Below are positions 42,307-51,169 of a stretch of DNA of 64,000 nt, piece by piece. Position 1 is the first letter of the stretch. Each line of letters opens with the position of its first letter. A model generated the notes under the pieces. The model searched no databases. It saw only the letters and a program-made list of their open reading frames with translations, and was not told the origin of the DNA. The stretch comes from Winslowiella arboricola (GTDB lineage: Bacteria > Pseudomonadota > Gammaproteobacteria > Enterobacterales > Enterobacteriaceae), in the NCBI RefSeq assembly GCF_025527015.1, contig NZ_JAODIM010000043.1:1-64000 (forward strand), read 5' to 3'. Both the position numbers and the translations under genes were made by a program.

Positions 42307-43122
42307 ATGCCGTACCTTTGTCCACTTTGCCAGCAGCCGCTGACCCTTATCGAGCGCAACTGGCGCTGCAATAATCAGCATCAGTTTGATTGCGCCAAAG
42401 AGGGTTACGTCAACCTGCTGCCGGTACAGCATAAACGTTCTAAACAGCCGGGCGACAGCGTCGATATGATGCAGGCGCGCCGTCAGTTTCTGGATGCCGG
42501 TCACTATCAACCCCTGCAACAACGGGTGGCGGAACTACTGGACAGGATGCTGCCGCAGCAGCGCATTCGTCTGCTGGATATCGGTTGTGGTGAGGGCTAC
42601 TACACTGAAGCCGTTAATCAGCGCTTATCGCAACGCGCTGAGACGGAAGTTCACGGTCTTGACGTCGCGAAGGTGGCTATCCGCTATGCCGCCAGACGCT
42701 ACCCGCAGATTGCGTTCTGTGTCGCTTCCAGCCATCGTTTGCCTTTCGCCGACGCGTCAATGGACGCTGTGCTGCGCATCTATGCTCCCTGCAAAGCCGC
42801 CGAACTGGCGCGCGTGATCCGCCAGGGCGGCTATCTGCTAACTGTCGCGCCGGGACCACGTCATTTACTGCAATTTAAGGCGCTGATTTATCAGCAGGCA
42901 AAATTGCATGACGAGAGCGAGGAACATCCGCAGGGTTTCACCCGGGTGGAGCAGAGCAGCCTCGGTTATCCGATGACCTTAAACGGTGAACAGGCAACGG
43001 CATTGTTGCAGATGACGCCATTTGCCTGGCGGGCGCGTGAAGAGGTGTGGCAGCAGCTGGCGGCGGAGACGGCTTTTGTCTGTGAGACCGATTTTGTGCT
43101 GACGTTGTGGCAGCGGGATTAA
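42307..43122 (+). CDS. rlmA: 23S rRNA m1G745 methyltransferase RlmA
   Basis: RlmA methylates N1 of G745 in 23S rRNA. The 271-residue product begins with the zinc-binding part [12 protein letters not shown] and [19 protein letters not shown] (four ligands: two Cys, Cys, His or Cys). The SAM domain has [36 protein letters not shown] and [20 protein letters not shown]. This equals E. coli RrmA in order and length. It converges with mntP, overlapping it by four bases at the 3' ends. Confidence 0.96.
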   Translation: MPYLCPLCQQPLTLIERNWRCNNQHQFDCAKEGYVNLLPVQHKRSKQPGDSVDMMQARRQFLDAGHYQPLQQRVAELLDRMLPQQRIRLLDIGCGEGYYTEAVNQRLSQRAETEVHGLDVAKVAIRYAARRYPQIAFCVASSHRLPFADASMDAVLRIYAPCKAAELARVIRQGGYLLTVAPGPRHLLQFKALIYQQAKLHDESEEHPQGFTRVEQSSLGYPMTLNGEQATALLQMTPFAWRAREEVWQQLAAETAFVCETDFVLTLWQRD

Positions 43123-43679
43123 GGCAGACCGGAATAGAGAATATTGCAGCCGATGCCGATCAGCACTACGCCGCCGAGGATTTCGGCGCGTTTGCCGAGC
43201 ATCGGGCCAATAAAGCGGCCAATCATAATGCCTGTGGTCGACATCACTAAAGTCGCGCTACCGATCATCAGCGCAGTCTGAATAATATTCACCTGCAGGA
43301 AAGCCAGACTGACGCCGATCGCCATCGCATCAAGGCTGGTGGCGATGGCAGTCATCACCAGTAACCAGAAGCCATGACGGTAGACCGGCGGGCAATCGAC
43401 TTTTGCGCCGCGCAGCCCTTCCAGCACCATCCGGCCACCAAGGAACGCCAGTAATATAAAGGCGATCCAGTGATCCCAGCGCACCACATACTGACTGGCA
43501 AGCTGACCTAAACCCCAGCCGATCAGCGGAGTAATGGCTTCGATGACGCCAAAGATCAGCCCGGTGCGCAGGGCTTCAGAAAAGCGCGGTTTATGCAGGG
43601 CAGCGCCTTTTCCGACAGCCGCGGCAAAAGCGTCCATCGACATACCTAAGGCCAGAATAAGCGTTGCGGAAATGTTCAT
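43119..43679 (-). CDS. mntP: Manganese exporter MntP
   Basis: MntP pumps Mn(II) out of the cell. The start at 43679 ([20 protein letters not shown]) matches E. coli; an extension of nine codons upstream lies in the leader. The 186-residue product has six hydrophobic helices. The two symmetric Asp-containing motifs are [14 protein letters not shown] and [15 protein letters not shown]. Expression in E. coli is controlled by MntR and a Mn-sensing yybP-ykoY riboswitch; a possible leader of that type precedes it here. Confidence 0.94.
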   Translation of the reverse strand: MNISATLILALGMSMDAFAAAVGKGAALHKPRFSEALRTGLIFGVIEAITPLIGWGLGQLASQYVVRWDHWIAFILLAFLGGRMVLEGLRGAKVDCPPVYRHGFWLLVMTAIATSLDAMAIGVSLAFLQVNIIQTALMIGSATLVMSTTGIMIGRFIGPMLGKRAEILGGVVLIGIGCNILYSGLP

Positions 43680-43760
43680 CGAAGTCGTAAACCTCGGCCG
43701 GGACATCTATTGAACTGCGCGCCACCCCAACCCTAATGACGCAGGCTACATTATCACAAC
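43680..43760 (-). promoter_or_regulatory. Possible yybP-ykoY manganese riboswitch in the mntP leader
   Basis: Read on the minus strand the leader contains TGTAGCCTGCGTCATTAG and, 40 bases later, CGGCCGAGGTTTACGA just before the start codon. These resemble the GGGAGUAGC and GCCGAGG elements of yybP-ykoY aptamers. The first element is weakened (no GGGGA). Position before mntP is as in E. coli. Structure was not computed. Confidence 0.45.
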
Positions 43761-43780
43761 AGGAAATTAAGACAAAATTA

Positions 43781-43815
43781 AAATCGTTATTTCAGGCCGG
43801 GAATGATAACGATTT
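43781..43815. promoter_or_regulatory. Inverted repeat upstream of mntP
   Basis: AAATCGTTAT (43781-43790) and ATAACGATTT (43806-43815) are perfect complements, 15 bases apart. The place fits an operator for a metal regulator (MntR or Fur in E. coli). The spacing is wider than a classic Fur box, so the binder is open. Confidence 0.4.
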
Positions 43816-43949
43816 ACATTAATTATGTGATTTTTAACGAGCCGTAAATATTAAGCATAATGTTGTTATGGTTTTGTTGGAAAATAATATCCTGACAATA
43901 AGTGGATGTATAGAATGAGTGGTTAATATACCCTGTGCTATATTTTATC

Positions 43950-44408
43950 TCATTGATTTTCAATCATAACTTTATAAATTTTTTCCAGATCGTCTAATTC
44001 TTTGACATGAATAAGCAGCCGGCGGTGCTCTAATTGCAGCACCAGGACGCCATCTTCGGATAAGTTCATGCCCTTAATACGCGAATAATCAACCCAGACG
44101 TTAGCGAAGAAAAAGCCCTCCACTTTGAAGATCAATTTTGGCCGACGAATCCAGAAGGTATAGATGGCAATAAAAGCCAGTACCATTAATAGCAGTGTGG
44201 TAATTTTCGGACCCTGGGCGGTGATATTGTGGTAAATCAGAATGGCAATCAGGCCGATAAAGATCAGACTATCCAGTTTGTTGCGGCGTTGCAGCAGCAC
44301 TTTCAGCCGGGTTTCGCCACGCCGACGCTCCATCAAAAATTCATCATAGATTGCATACAGCAGGAAAAGGGCGAGAAGGGCGAGGATCACGTAATCGGTT
44401 AAAGACAT
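43950..44408 (-). CDS. yobD: YobD inner-membrane protein (DUF986)
   Basis: The 152-residue product has three hydrophobic helices ([55 protein letters not shown]). A soluble C-terminal part follows ([40 protein letters not shown]). It follows manZ by about 100 bases, as in E. coli, where it sits next to the mannose PTS and has no known role. Confidence 0.92.
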   Translation of the reverse strand: MSLTDYVILALLALFLLYAIYDEFLMERRRGETRLKVLLQRRNKLDSLIFIGLIAILIYHNITAQGPKITTLLLMVLAFIAIYTFWIRRPKLIFKVEGFFFANVWVDYSRIKGMNLSEDGVLVLQLEHRRLLIHVKELDDLEKIYKVMIENQ

Positions 44409-44507
44409 ACTACAGCTCCCTGAAAGTCGTTTCGTCAGCGCTCAGGATAAGCGCTGAAGAGGCGACTCTGAAGTAAAACCGGGAGCCTGCGCTCCCGGTC
44501 TGACACA

Positions 44508-45380
44508 TTACAGTCCGAGTAAACCAATCCAGTAGCCGAAGATACCAATGGCAAAGAAGCCCATGATAATCCACAGCGCATTCACTTTGCGACGTAGCAG
44601 CCACATACAACCAAAGGTCAGCAGTAACGGCACCAGTCCCGGCATCAGCTGATCGAGGATGGTCTGAACAGTGGTGACGTGGGTCGCGCCAGTCTGGTCG
44701 GTAATCCTTGACACCACCAGCGGGATATTGACGTGCGTCCACTTGTTAACCAGCGCCCCCATCACAAACAGGCCGAGGATTGACGCCCCTTCCGTCATTT
44801 TCTGCAGGAAGCCGCCGCCCATATCATTAACGATATCGACACCTTTTTTGTAGCCATAAGCCACGCCATAGTAGCGGGTCAGCAGACGTATCAGGTTAAA
44901 CAGCACAAAGAACAGAATCGGGCCGAGCAGGCTGCCGCTCATCGCGATACCTGCGCCCAGTGCGGCAAACACCGGACGAGCTGTGCCCCAGAAGATGGGA
45001 TCGCCAACACCGGCCAGCGGCCCCATCAGACCGACTTTGATGCCGTTAATGGCGGCATCATCGATCGGCGCGCCGTTCGCACGCTGCTCTTCCATCGCCA
45101 TCGTGACACCCAGAACCGGTGCGGCAACGAAAGGCTGGGTATTAAAGAACTCGAGGTGACGCTTAATCGCCTGCTTACGGTCTTCGTTATTTTCCGGGTA
45201 CAGACGGCGGATCACCGGCACCATCGAAAAACAGAAACCCAGCGCCTGCATACGTTCGAAGTTCCACGACCCCTGGAAAAGGTTCGAGCGCAGAAATACC
45301 GCGCGGATATCCGCCGGAGTCAGTTTTTTATGCGCGTGCACGGCCGTGTTAGTCGTAGTAGTGGTAGTGGTATCAACCAT
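44508..45380 (-). CDS. manZ: Mannose PTS component IID, ManZ
   Basis: ManZ is the IID membrane subunit of the mannose/glucose/glucosamine phosphotransferase. The start at 45380 (MVDTTTTTTTNTAVHAHKKL) follows AAGG; a GTG three codons earlier is less likely. The N-terminal Thr-rich tail is longer than in E. coli. The body (LRSNLFQGSWNFERMQALGF, GVGDPIFWGTARPVFAALGA, LGLFVMGALVNKWTHVNIPL) is nearly identical to the family. The 290-residue product has several helices near the end. It is the last PTS gene in manXYZ. Confidence 0.96.
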   Translation of the reverse strand: MVDTTTTTTTNTAVHAHKKLTPADIRAVFLRSNLFQGSWNFERMQALGFCFSMVPVIRRLYPENNEDRKQAIKRHLEFFNTQPFVAAPVLGVTMAMEEQRANGAPIDDAAINGIKVGLMGPLAGVGDPIFWGTARPVFAALGAGIAMSGSLLGPILFFVLFNLIRLLTRYYGVAYGYKKGVDIVNDMGGGFLQKMTEGASILGLFVMGALVNKWTHVNIPLVVSRITDQTGATHVTTVQTILDQLMPGLVPLLLTFGCMWLLRRKVNALWIIMGFFAIGIFGYWIGLLGL

Positions 45381-45395
45381 TTCTCTCACCTTTTC

Positions 45396-46193
45396 CTAGT
45401 CTAATTCGTTGTCGAGATCGTTATTGGACGGGCCGGCCTGCGCACCCGCAACGCGGTTGTATTTTGGACTCAGCTGGATATAGAGCACCGCCATCACCAC
45501 GCCAATCACGCCAAGGGCAACCAGGTTAAAGTTGGTAAATGCAGCGGTAACGAAACCAAGGTAGAAGAATGGCATCAGATAACCGGCACGCATCATATTA
45601 ATGACCATCGCATAACCTACCACCACAATCATGCCACCGGCGATATTCAGACCGTTGGTGACCACTTCCGGGATGGAACTCAGCAGGTTATGCACCACGC
45701 TGGTACCGACCGAAACCGCGACAATCACTGCCGGGATAGCAATACGCATCGCCTGCAGAACTAACGCCGAAACGTGGATCCAGCTGATAGCGCTTAAATT
45801 GCCTTTCTCGGCGGCCTTATCGGCAGCGTGCTGGAAAGCAACGGTAATGGTACGCACAATAATGGTCAGCACCTGACCGGCGGCAGCCAGGGGAATAGCC
45901 AGCGCAATACCGGCGCCGACGCTCTGTCCACCGGCAATAACCAGAATGGTGGAGATAATTGAGGCGAGGGCGGCGTCGGGCGCAACGGCGGCGCCGATGT
46001 TCATCCAGCCCAGCGCGATCATCTCCAGCGTACCGCCGATGATAATCCCGGTTTTAACATCTCCCAGCACAAAACCGATTAACGTACAGGCCACCAGCGG
46101 ACGGTGAAACTGAAACTCATCAAGAATCGATCCCATACCTGCAATACAGGCCACTATAAATATCAGTACAATTTGAAGAGTGGTAATCTCCAT
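45396..46193 (-). CDS. manY: Mannose PTS component IIC, ManY
   Basis: ManY is the IIC permease subunit that forms the sugar path with ManZ. The start is at 46193 (MEITTLQIVLIFIVACIAGM), as in E. coli; the longer open frame has no family support. The product is 265 residues with about eight to ten helices. It includes FQFHRPLVACTLIGFVLGDV, GWMNIGAAVAPDAALASIIS and GGMIVVVGYAMVINMMRAGY. It ends in NNDLDNELD like E. coli ManY. With ManZ it is also the entry route for phage lambda DNA and some bacteriocins. Confidence 0.96.
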   Translation of the reverse strand: MEITTLQIVLIFIVACIAGMGSILDEFQFHRPLVACTLIGFVLGDVKTGIIIGGTLEMIALGWMNIGAAVAPDAALASIISTILVIAGGQSVGAGIALAIPLAAAGQVLTIIVRTITVAFQHAADKAAEKGNLSAISWIHVSALVLQAMRIAIPAVIVAVSVGTSVVHNLLSSIPEVVTNGLNIAGGMIVVVGYAMVINMMRAGYLMPFFYLGFVTAAFTNFNLVALGVIGVVMAVLYIQLSPKYNRVAGAQAGPSNNDLDNELD

Positions 46194-46279
46194 TGCACAA
46201 CTCCTTCTGACATTTGCAATCTGAGTTAAACCTGACGCGTCAGGCAATGAATTAGATTATGTCCTGTGGACATAGCAAC

Positions 46280-47245
46280 TTATTGATTTACTTTGGCAAT
46301 CAGGTCCATCATTTTAAGCTTCTGGTCGGATGACACTTTTCTGACTTCCAGTTCAATACCGCGCTGATTGAGTTTTTTAAAGGCTGCAATATCTGTTTCA
46401 TCAACCGAAACGGCATTATTGACCTGAGTTTTCCCCTGACGGAATGCCATACCACCGATATTGACGGATTTAATATTGACCCCTTCAGCCACAACACGCT
46501 CGACATCGGTTGGGTTAGTGAATAACAGCATCACCTTATCCTGACCATATTTCGGATTGTTATAGACGCGAATCATTTTGGCGACATCGACCACATGTGC
46601 GGTCACGCCGGGCGGGGCCACCTGGGTAAGTAACGTTTTACGCACATTGTCAGCAGCAACTTCATCACTGACGACAATAATACGCGTAACATTGGTTTCT
46701 TTCGTCCAGCGGGTTGCAACCTGGCCATGAATCAGACGGTCATCAATCCGCGCCAGGCCAATCTTCATATGGTCTTCAGGGCTCATCGGTTTTAACGGCG
46801 CCGCCGCTGCAACCGGCTTAATGGCGACAACCGGCGCCGCTTCCGGCTCCTTCGCCTTCAGCGCCTTGACCCCTTCACGACCGGTTTCAACTGCCACCGC
46901 CACCAGCTCGTCAAAAGACGGGTTATCGTCGCGTGCCATCAGGGTTTCAACCAGCATCGGAATATTAACGCCAGCAACCACTTCATAGTTTTGCTTATCA
47001 ACCACAATTCGGCTGGCGGCATTAAACGGACTTCCACCCCAGGTATCAACGAGGAAGAGCACGCCATCAGCGGTATTCAGTTCCGTCAGGCGCGCATTGT
47101 ATTTCTCTATTAAAGTTTCAGCATTTTCGCCAGGAACGAAATCGATCCACCCGACGTTTTGCTGTTCACCTAATAGCATTTCGGCGGTCTTAAGAAGCTG
47201 CTCCGCTGCCCAACCGTGCGTGCCGATTACAATAGCAATAGTCAC
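46280..47245 (-). CDS. manX: Mannose PTS fused IIAB protein, ManX
   Basis: ManX takes phosphate from HPr and passes it to sugar. The 321-residue product has the IIA domain (1-135) with phospho-His10 in IVIGTHGWAAEQL. A Pro/Ala linker covers about 136-155. The IIB domain (about 160-321) has phospho-His173 in IDDRLIHGQVATRW. It is the first gene of manXYZ. The upstream region shows a Mlc/NagC-like site. In E. coli the mRNA is repressed by the small RNA SgrS during sugar-phosphate stress. Confidence 0.97.
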   Translation of the reverse strand: MTIAIVIGTHGWAAEQLLKTAEMLLGEQQNVGWIDFVPGENAETLIEKYNARLTELNTADGVLFLVDTWGGSPFNAASRIVVDKQNYEVVAGVNIPMLVETLMARDDNPSFDELVAVAVETGREGVKALKAKEPEAAPVVAIKPVAAAAPLKPMSPEDHMKIGLARIDDRLIHGQVATRWTKETNVTRIIVVSDEVAADNVRKTLLTQVAPPGVTAHVVDVAKMIRVYNNPKYGQDKVMLLFTNPTDVERVVAEGVNIKSVNIGGMAFRQGKTQVNNAVSVDETDIAAFKKLNQRGIELEVRKVSSDQKLKMMDLIAKVNQ

Positions 47246-47410
47246 TTGCTACCTCCTTTTACAATATTGAGCGTTTCAGGCGGGTGCACTGATGCGCCAA
47301 CGATGTCATTTCAGCTCAACTCAACTCAAATGAACTTACCCAAATTAAACGCTGCGCGGGTCTGATAAGATTTCGTGCAGTGTCAGGTTATAAAGCTGTC
47401 ATGCCGCGAA

Positions 47411-47459
47411 TTATTTTAGTCTGTGAAAAAATAAATTATGTGACGACGCTCCGTAATTG
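47411..47459 (-). promoter_or_regulatory. Mlc/NagC-like and CRP-like sites before manX
   Basis: TTATTTTAGTCTGTGAAAAA with AATAAA following (47411-47436) resembles the A/T-flanked dyad bound by Mlc and NagC ahead of E. coli manX. Directly beside it TGTGA (47440-47444) followed by a weak TCCGT half-site six bases on looks like one good CRP half. Confidence 0.45.
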
Positions 47460-47589
47460 TGAGGTATAACCTGCTGATTTACCTTTCTGCTCACGAAAAC
47501 GGCATTACTTACTCAAGACCAGGGTTAACTGTAAGAAAATATTTTGACGACAATGTTTCTGCTGGTAGAGTAATGATTCCTTTTTTGTT

Positions 47590-47774
47590 ACCGGAGTAAC
47601 GGGCTTCAGCCCCCCTATGGACTGTCACCGAAGTAGTTTATCCATGCCACCGGGTCATCCGGCTTGTTTACTAACGCCGTTCGGCGTATCACGCACTATT
47701 GCCTGTCGTTATCCTCGTCGCGCGTCCGCTAAACCGGTCGTGGCGTTGTCCTGTTCCTTTTTCCGGAGTCTGTA
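47590..47774 (+). promoter_or_regulatory. Structured leader of yoaE
   Basis: The region ahead of yoaE has several short hairpins: GGGCTTCAGCCC (47608-47619), CCGG-GTCAT-CCGG (about 47649-47661) and ACGCC-GTTC-GGCGT (about 47675-47688). The start GTTACCGGAGTAACGGG has a loose likeness to the yybP-ykoY GGGAGUAGC element. No open frame fits. yoaE belongs to the TerC family, some members of which are Mn-riboswitch controlled. Confidence 0.4.
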
Positions 47775-49340
47775 ATGGAATTTCTTCTGGACCCCTCAAT
47801 TTGGGCCGGTCTGCTGACGCTTATCGTTCTTGAGATCGTATTGGGTATCGATAATCTGGTGTTTATCGCCATCCTTGCCGACAAACTGCCGCCGAAGCAG
47901 CGTGACAAAGCGCGCCTGATTGGTTTATCGCTGGCGTTATTAATGCGTCTGGGACTGCTGTCATTGATCTCGTGGATGGTGACGCTCACGCGTCCGCTGT
48001 TCAGCGTTGCTGACTTTAGTTTTTCTGGCCGCGACCTGATTTTGCTGTTTGGCGGAGTATTCTTGCTGTTTAAGGCGACCATGGAGTTGCATGAACGGCT
48101 GGAAAACCGTCAGCTTGAAACTGATGGCAATCGCGCCTACGCCAGTTTCTGGGCGGTAGTAATCCAGATTGTGGTGCTGGATGCGGTGTTCTCACTCGAT
48201 GCGGTGATTACCGCCGTCGGAATGGTGAACGATCTGGCGATTATGATGACCGCGGTAGTGATTGCGATGGGCGTAATGTTGCTGGCGTCGAAACCGCTGA
48301 CCAACTTTGTTAACGCACATCCCACCGTAGTGGTGCTCTGTCTGAGCTTCCTGTTAATGATCGGTCTGAGTCTGGTGGCTGAAGGCTTTGGCTTCCATAT
48401 TCCGAAAGGTTACCTGTACGCGGCGATTGGTTTCTCGATTCTGATCGAGCTGTTTAACCAGATTGCCCGGCGCAACTTTATTCGCCATCAGTCCCATCGC
48501 CCGATGCGTGAACGTACCGCAGAAGCGATTTTGCGTCTGATGGGTGGACGCCGCGGCTCGCAGCAGACCAGCAGTGAAAGCAGTAGCGAAGTGGCGTCAG
48601 TGATGCCGCAGGAAGCCTTTAAAGATGAAGAGCGCTTTATGATTAACGGCGTACTGACGCTGGCATCGCGTTCGGTACGCAGCATTATGACGCCGCGTGG
48701 CGAGATCTCCTGGGTAGATGCCGAACGTCCGCTGGATGAAGTGCGCATTCAGCTGCTGGATACGCCGCACAGCCTGTTCCCGGTTTGTCGCGGTGAACTG
48801 GATGAGATTATCGGTGTGGTGCGCGCCAAAGAGCTGCTGGTGGCGCTGGATCATGGGATCGATGTGGCGACCTTCGCCGCGGCGACACCGCCGATTATTG
48901 TGCCTGAGACGCTTGACCCAATTAATCTGCTGGGTGTATTGCGTCGCGCCAAGGGCAGCTTTGTGGTGGTCACCAGTGAGTTTGGTGTGGTGCAGGGGCT
49001 GATTACCCCGCTGGATGTGCTGGAAGCGATTGCCGGTGAGTTCCCAGATGAGGATGAAACACCGGATATTATTGCCGATGGCGATGGCTGGCTGGTGAAA
49101 GGCGGTACCGATCTGCACTCGCTGCAGCAACTGCTGGATACCCAGCAGCTGGTAAAAGCCGAGGATGACCACGCTTCACTGGCCGGACTGCTGATTGCGC
49201 AGAAAGGGCAGTTGCCGTTACCGGGCGAAGTGATTGAGCTGTTGCCATTGCGCTTCCAGATTATTGAAGCGACAGATTACCGTGTCGACCTGGTGCGTGT
49301 AACCAAAGACCGTGATCGGATGGATGAAGAAGAGGCCTGA
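47775..49340 (+). CDS. yoaE: TerC-CBS-CorC membrane protein YoaE
   Basis: The 521-residue product has a TerC-type membrane domain (1-240; seven helices, with [16 protein letters not shown] and [16 protein letters not shown] carrying the paired Asp motifs). Two CBS repeats follow at about 295-415 ([39 protein letters not shown]). The CorC/HlyC domain covers about 430-515. TerC proteins are linked to metal-ion export, including Mn delivery to exported proteins; this member is untested. Ser-rich residues at about 262-275 replace an E. coli linker. Confidence 0.93.
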   Translation: MEFLLDPSIWAGLLTLIVLEIVLGIDNLVFIAILADKLPPKQRDKARLIGLSLALLMRLGLLSLISWMVTLTRPLFSVADFSFSGRDLILLFGGVFLLFKATMELHERLENRQLETDGNRAYASFWAVVIQIVVLDAVFSLDAVITAVGMVNDLAIMMTAVVIAMGVMLLASKPLTNFVNAHPTVVVLCLSFLLMIGLSLVAEGFGFHIPKGYLYAAIGFSILIELFNQIARRNFIRHQSHRPMRERTAEAILRLMGGRRGSQQTSSESSSEVASVMPQEAFKDEERFMINGVLTLASRSVRSIMTPRGEISWVDAERPLDEVRIQLLDTPHSLFPVCRGELDEIIGVVRAKELLVALDHGIDVATFAAATPPIIVPETLDPINLLGVLRRAKGSFVVVTSEFGVVQGLITPLDVLEAIAGEFPDEDETPDIIADGDGWLVKGGTDLHSLQQLLDTQQLVKAEDDHASLAGLLIAQKGQLPLPGEVIELLPLRFQIIEATDYRVDLVRVTKDRDRMDEEEA

Positions 49341-49360
49341 TTTATTCAGGACAGAGAAAA

Positions 49361-49389
49361 GGGCGGCATTGATATGCCGCCCTTTTTTT
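49361..49389. terminator. Two-way terminator between yoaE and pdeD
   Basis: GGGCGGCA (49361-49368) and TGCCGCCC (49375-49382) pair around TTGATA and are followed by a seven-T run. On the other strand four Ts follow as well. The T-run touches the pdeD stop. Confidence 0.88.
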
Positions 49390-50950
49390 ATGCATTCAAA
49401 CCAGGCTGATGGGCATTCAGCCATGCCGGGAAATCGGCAATCGGCATCGGACGGGCATAGAAATAGCCCTGTAACGTATCCACGCCGCGTTCACGCAGAT
49501 AAGCCGCCTGTTCGGCAGTCTCCACCCCTTCAGCCACCAGCGCGATATTCAGGCGCTGGGCCAGCGATATCACCATATCCGTCACCGTCGCATTAATCGC
49601 ATCGGTGCCAATGGCGGCGGTAAAGATCTTATCGATTTTCAGTACATCAGGACTGAGAGTTTTCAGATAGGCCAGCGAACTGTGGCCGGTTCCGAAATCA
49701 TCAATCGCCAGTTTTACGCCAATCTTATGCAGATGGGAGACCACCCGTTGATCCACTACCGGCAGCGCATCACGCTCGGTTAACTCCACCACCAGTTGCG
49801 GCCGCGGATTGGCGGGCCACCACAGGCGTTGCAGATCGTCAATAATCGCCCGATCGCGGAAATGGCTGGCCGCAACATTAATCGCAATATGGAAAGTGGG
49901 GCAGTCTGGCAGTAACGGCAGGTGTCTGACCGCCTCATTTAGTACAAAACGCGTCAACGGCGCGATCAGATTCTGACGCTCGGCCATCGGAATAAAGACG
50001 TCCGGCGGGATCCAACCCTGACGCGGGTTGTGCCAGCGCAGCAGCAGCTCGATCCCGTCACAGGCACCGGTACGGCCATTAATCAGCGGCTGGCAGTAGA
50101 CCATAAACTCCTGTGCCGATAAGCCGTAGCTAATCTGCCAGGCAATACTCATGCGGTTGGCGGTAGCCAGCCAGACGATATACCCCATCAGCAGGCTCAG
50201 CAGCAGCGCCAGTGGCAGCTGAGAAGGAACAGTCATCAGCGCCAGGCGGGCAGGCGAAGGACCAAACAGGGTAATCGAGAAAGGATAGCGCAGCGATGAC
50301 TCTTCGTAGCTCACTTCATCTTCAGAAGGCAGCGCGTGCTCAATCATCGGATTGCCATATTCCAGGCTTTTGCCGCCGACATTAAAAATGGCGCGTTCAA
50401 CCCACGGCAGGGTCGGTTCCAGCAGATAGTTGCTCATCAATTCGATATTGATGATCTGCACAATTCCGGCGCGGTTATCCAGCGATTTTGGTGTCCACAG
50501 CAGTAATACCGGCGAGCCTTTTAACAGGTAATCATCGGTTGTCAGCATCATGCGCTGATTGTTAACCGCCAGTTCCGGCCATTTGTCACTGAAAACAAGG
50601 GCGCGCTCGCCATAAATGCTTGAGCAGTAGACGGTATCATTGTCGACCAGCAATACTGCACGTACGGTTTGCAGGGTGGCCATTTTCTCCACCAGCGGAA
50701 AGCGCACGTCGTTACAAGTTAAGCCAACCAGCGCCAGCGTATTATTGGCTGACACATCAAGTGGCGAAAACATCCGATCAAAACGTTGTATGGCGTTGTT
50801 GGCGAAGCTATGCGACTGCTGCTCAATACGGCCTTTCTCTTCGAAAAAACGAAAGGTCAGGGTAAGAATGAGCACTAACGCGGCGACGATCGAAGCGATA
50901 AACAACCGCTTGCGACGAAACTGTCCAACAATTTGCTGGGACACTTGCAT
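49388..50950 (-). CDS. pdeD: c-di-GMP phosphodiesterase PdeD (CSS-EAL)
   Basis: The start at 50950 (MQVSQQIVGQFRRKRLFIAS) has AGGA nine bases ahead; an earlier Met would add 19 residues. The 520-residue product has a first helix (ASIVAALVLILTLTFRF), a periplasmic CSS domain with LTCNDVRF and TVYCSSIYG (redox cysteines) and a second helix (LPLALLLSLLMGYIVWL). The EAL domain covers about 265-515 (IELLLRWHNPRQG in place of EAL, ELTERD, DDFGTGHSSLAYLK, EGVET). The catalytic residues look complete. It breaks down c-di-GMP under control of periplasmic disulphide state. Confidence 0.93.
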   Translation of the reverse strand: MQVSQQIVGQFRRKRLFIASIVAALVLILTLTFRFFEEKGRIEQQSHSFANNAIQRFDRMFSPLDVSANNTLALVGLTCNDVRFPLVEKMATLQTVRAVLLVDNDTVYCSSIYGERALVFSDKWPELAVNNQRMMLTTDDYLLKGSPVLLLWTPKSLDNRAGIVQIINIELMSNYLLEPTLPWVERAIFNVGGKSLEYGNPMIEHALPSEDEVSYEESSLRYPFSITLFGPSPARLALMTVPSQLPLALLLSLLMGYIVWLATANRMSIAWQISYGLSAQEFMVYCQPLINGRTGACDGIELLLRWHNPRQGWIPPDVFIPMAERQNLIAPLTRFVLNEAVRHLPLLPDCPTFHIAINVAASHFRDRAIIDDLQRLWWPANPRPQLVVELTERDALPVVDQRVVSHLHKIGVKLAIDDFGTGHSSLAYLKTLSPDVLKIDKIFTAAIGTDAINATVTDMVISLAQRLNIALVAEGVETAEQAAYLRERGVDTLQGYFYARPMPIADFPAWLNAHQPGLNA

Positions 50951-51061
50951 CAGTAACCATCCTATAAAAAAGCGCAAAATGAGATTTCGAATACCAGTTA
51001 TCGACAAAAGGAAAACTTAGTTTAGTACTAATGAACAAAAAGCGCCGGAATCAGGACATGA

Positions 51062-51090
51062 AAACGCGGCCTGTGATAAGGCCGCGCGAA
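51062..51090 (-). terminator. Terminator after sdaA
   Basis: CGCGGCC (51065-51071) and GGCCGCG (51080-51086) form a hairpin around TGTGATAA. On the minus strand it is followed by TTTT. It lies 80 bases past the sdaA stop. Confidence 0.65.
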
Positions 51091-51169
51091 ACCACTGTAT
51101 CGGTTTACTCAGACGGGTGATAGTCCGCTAATGAACTATTTTTGGATGTGGCACTACACGGCTGGGAAA

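Noticed and set aside
46280-47245. ManX as an unusual fusion
   Set aside because: The IIA-IIB fusion is the normal form of ManX in Enterobacterales.
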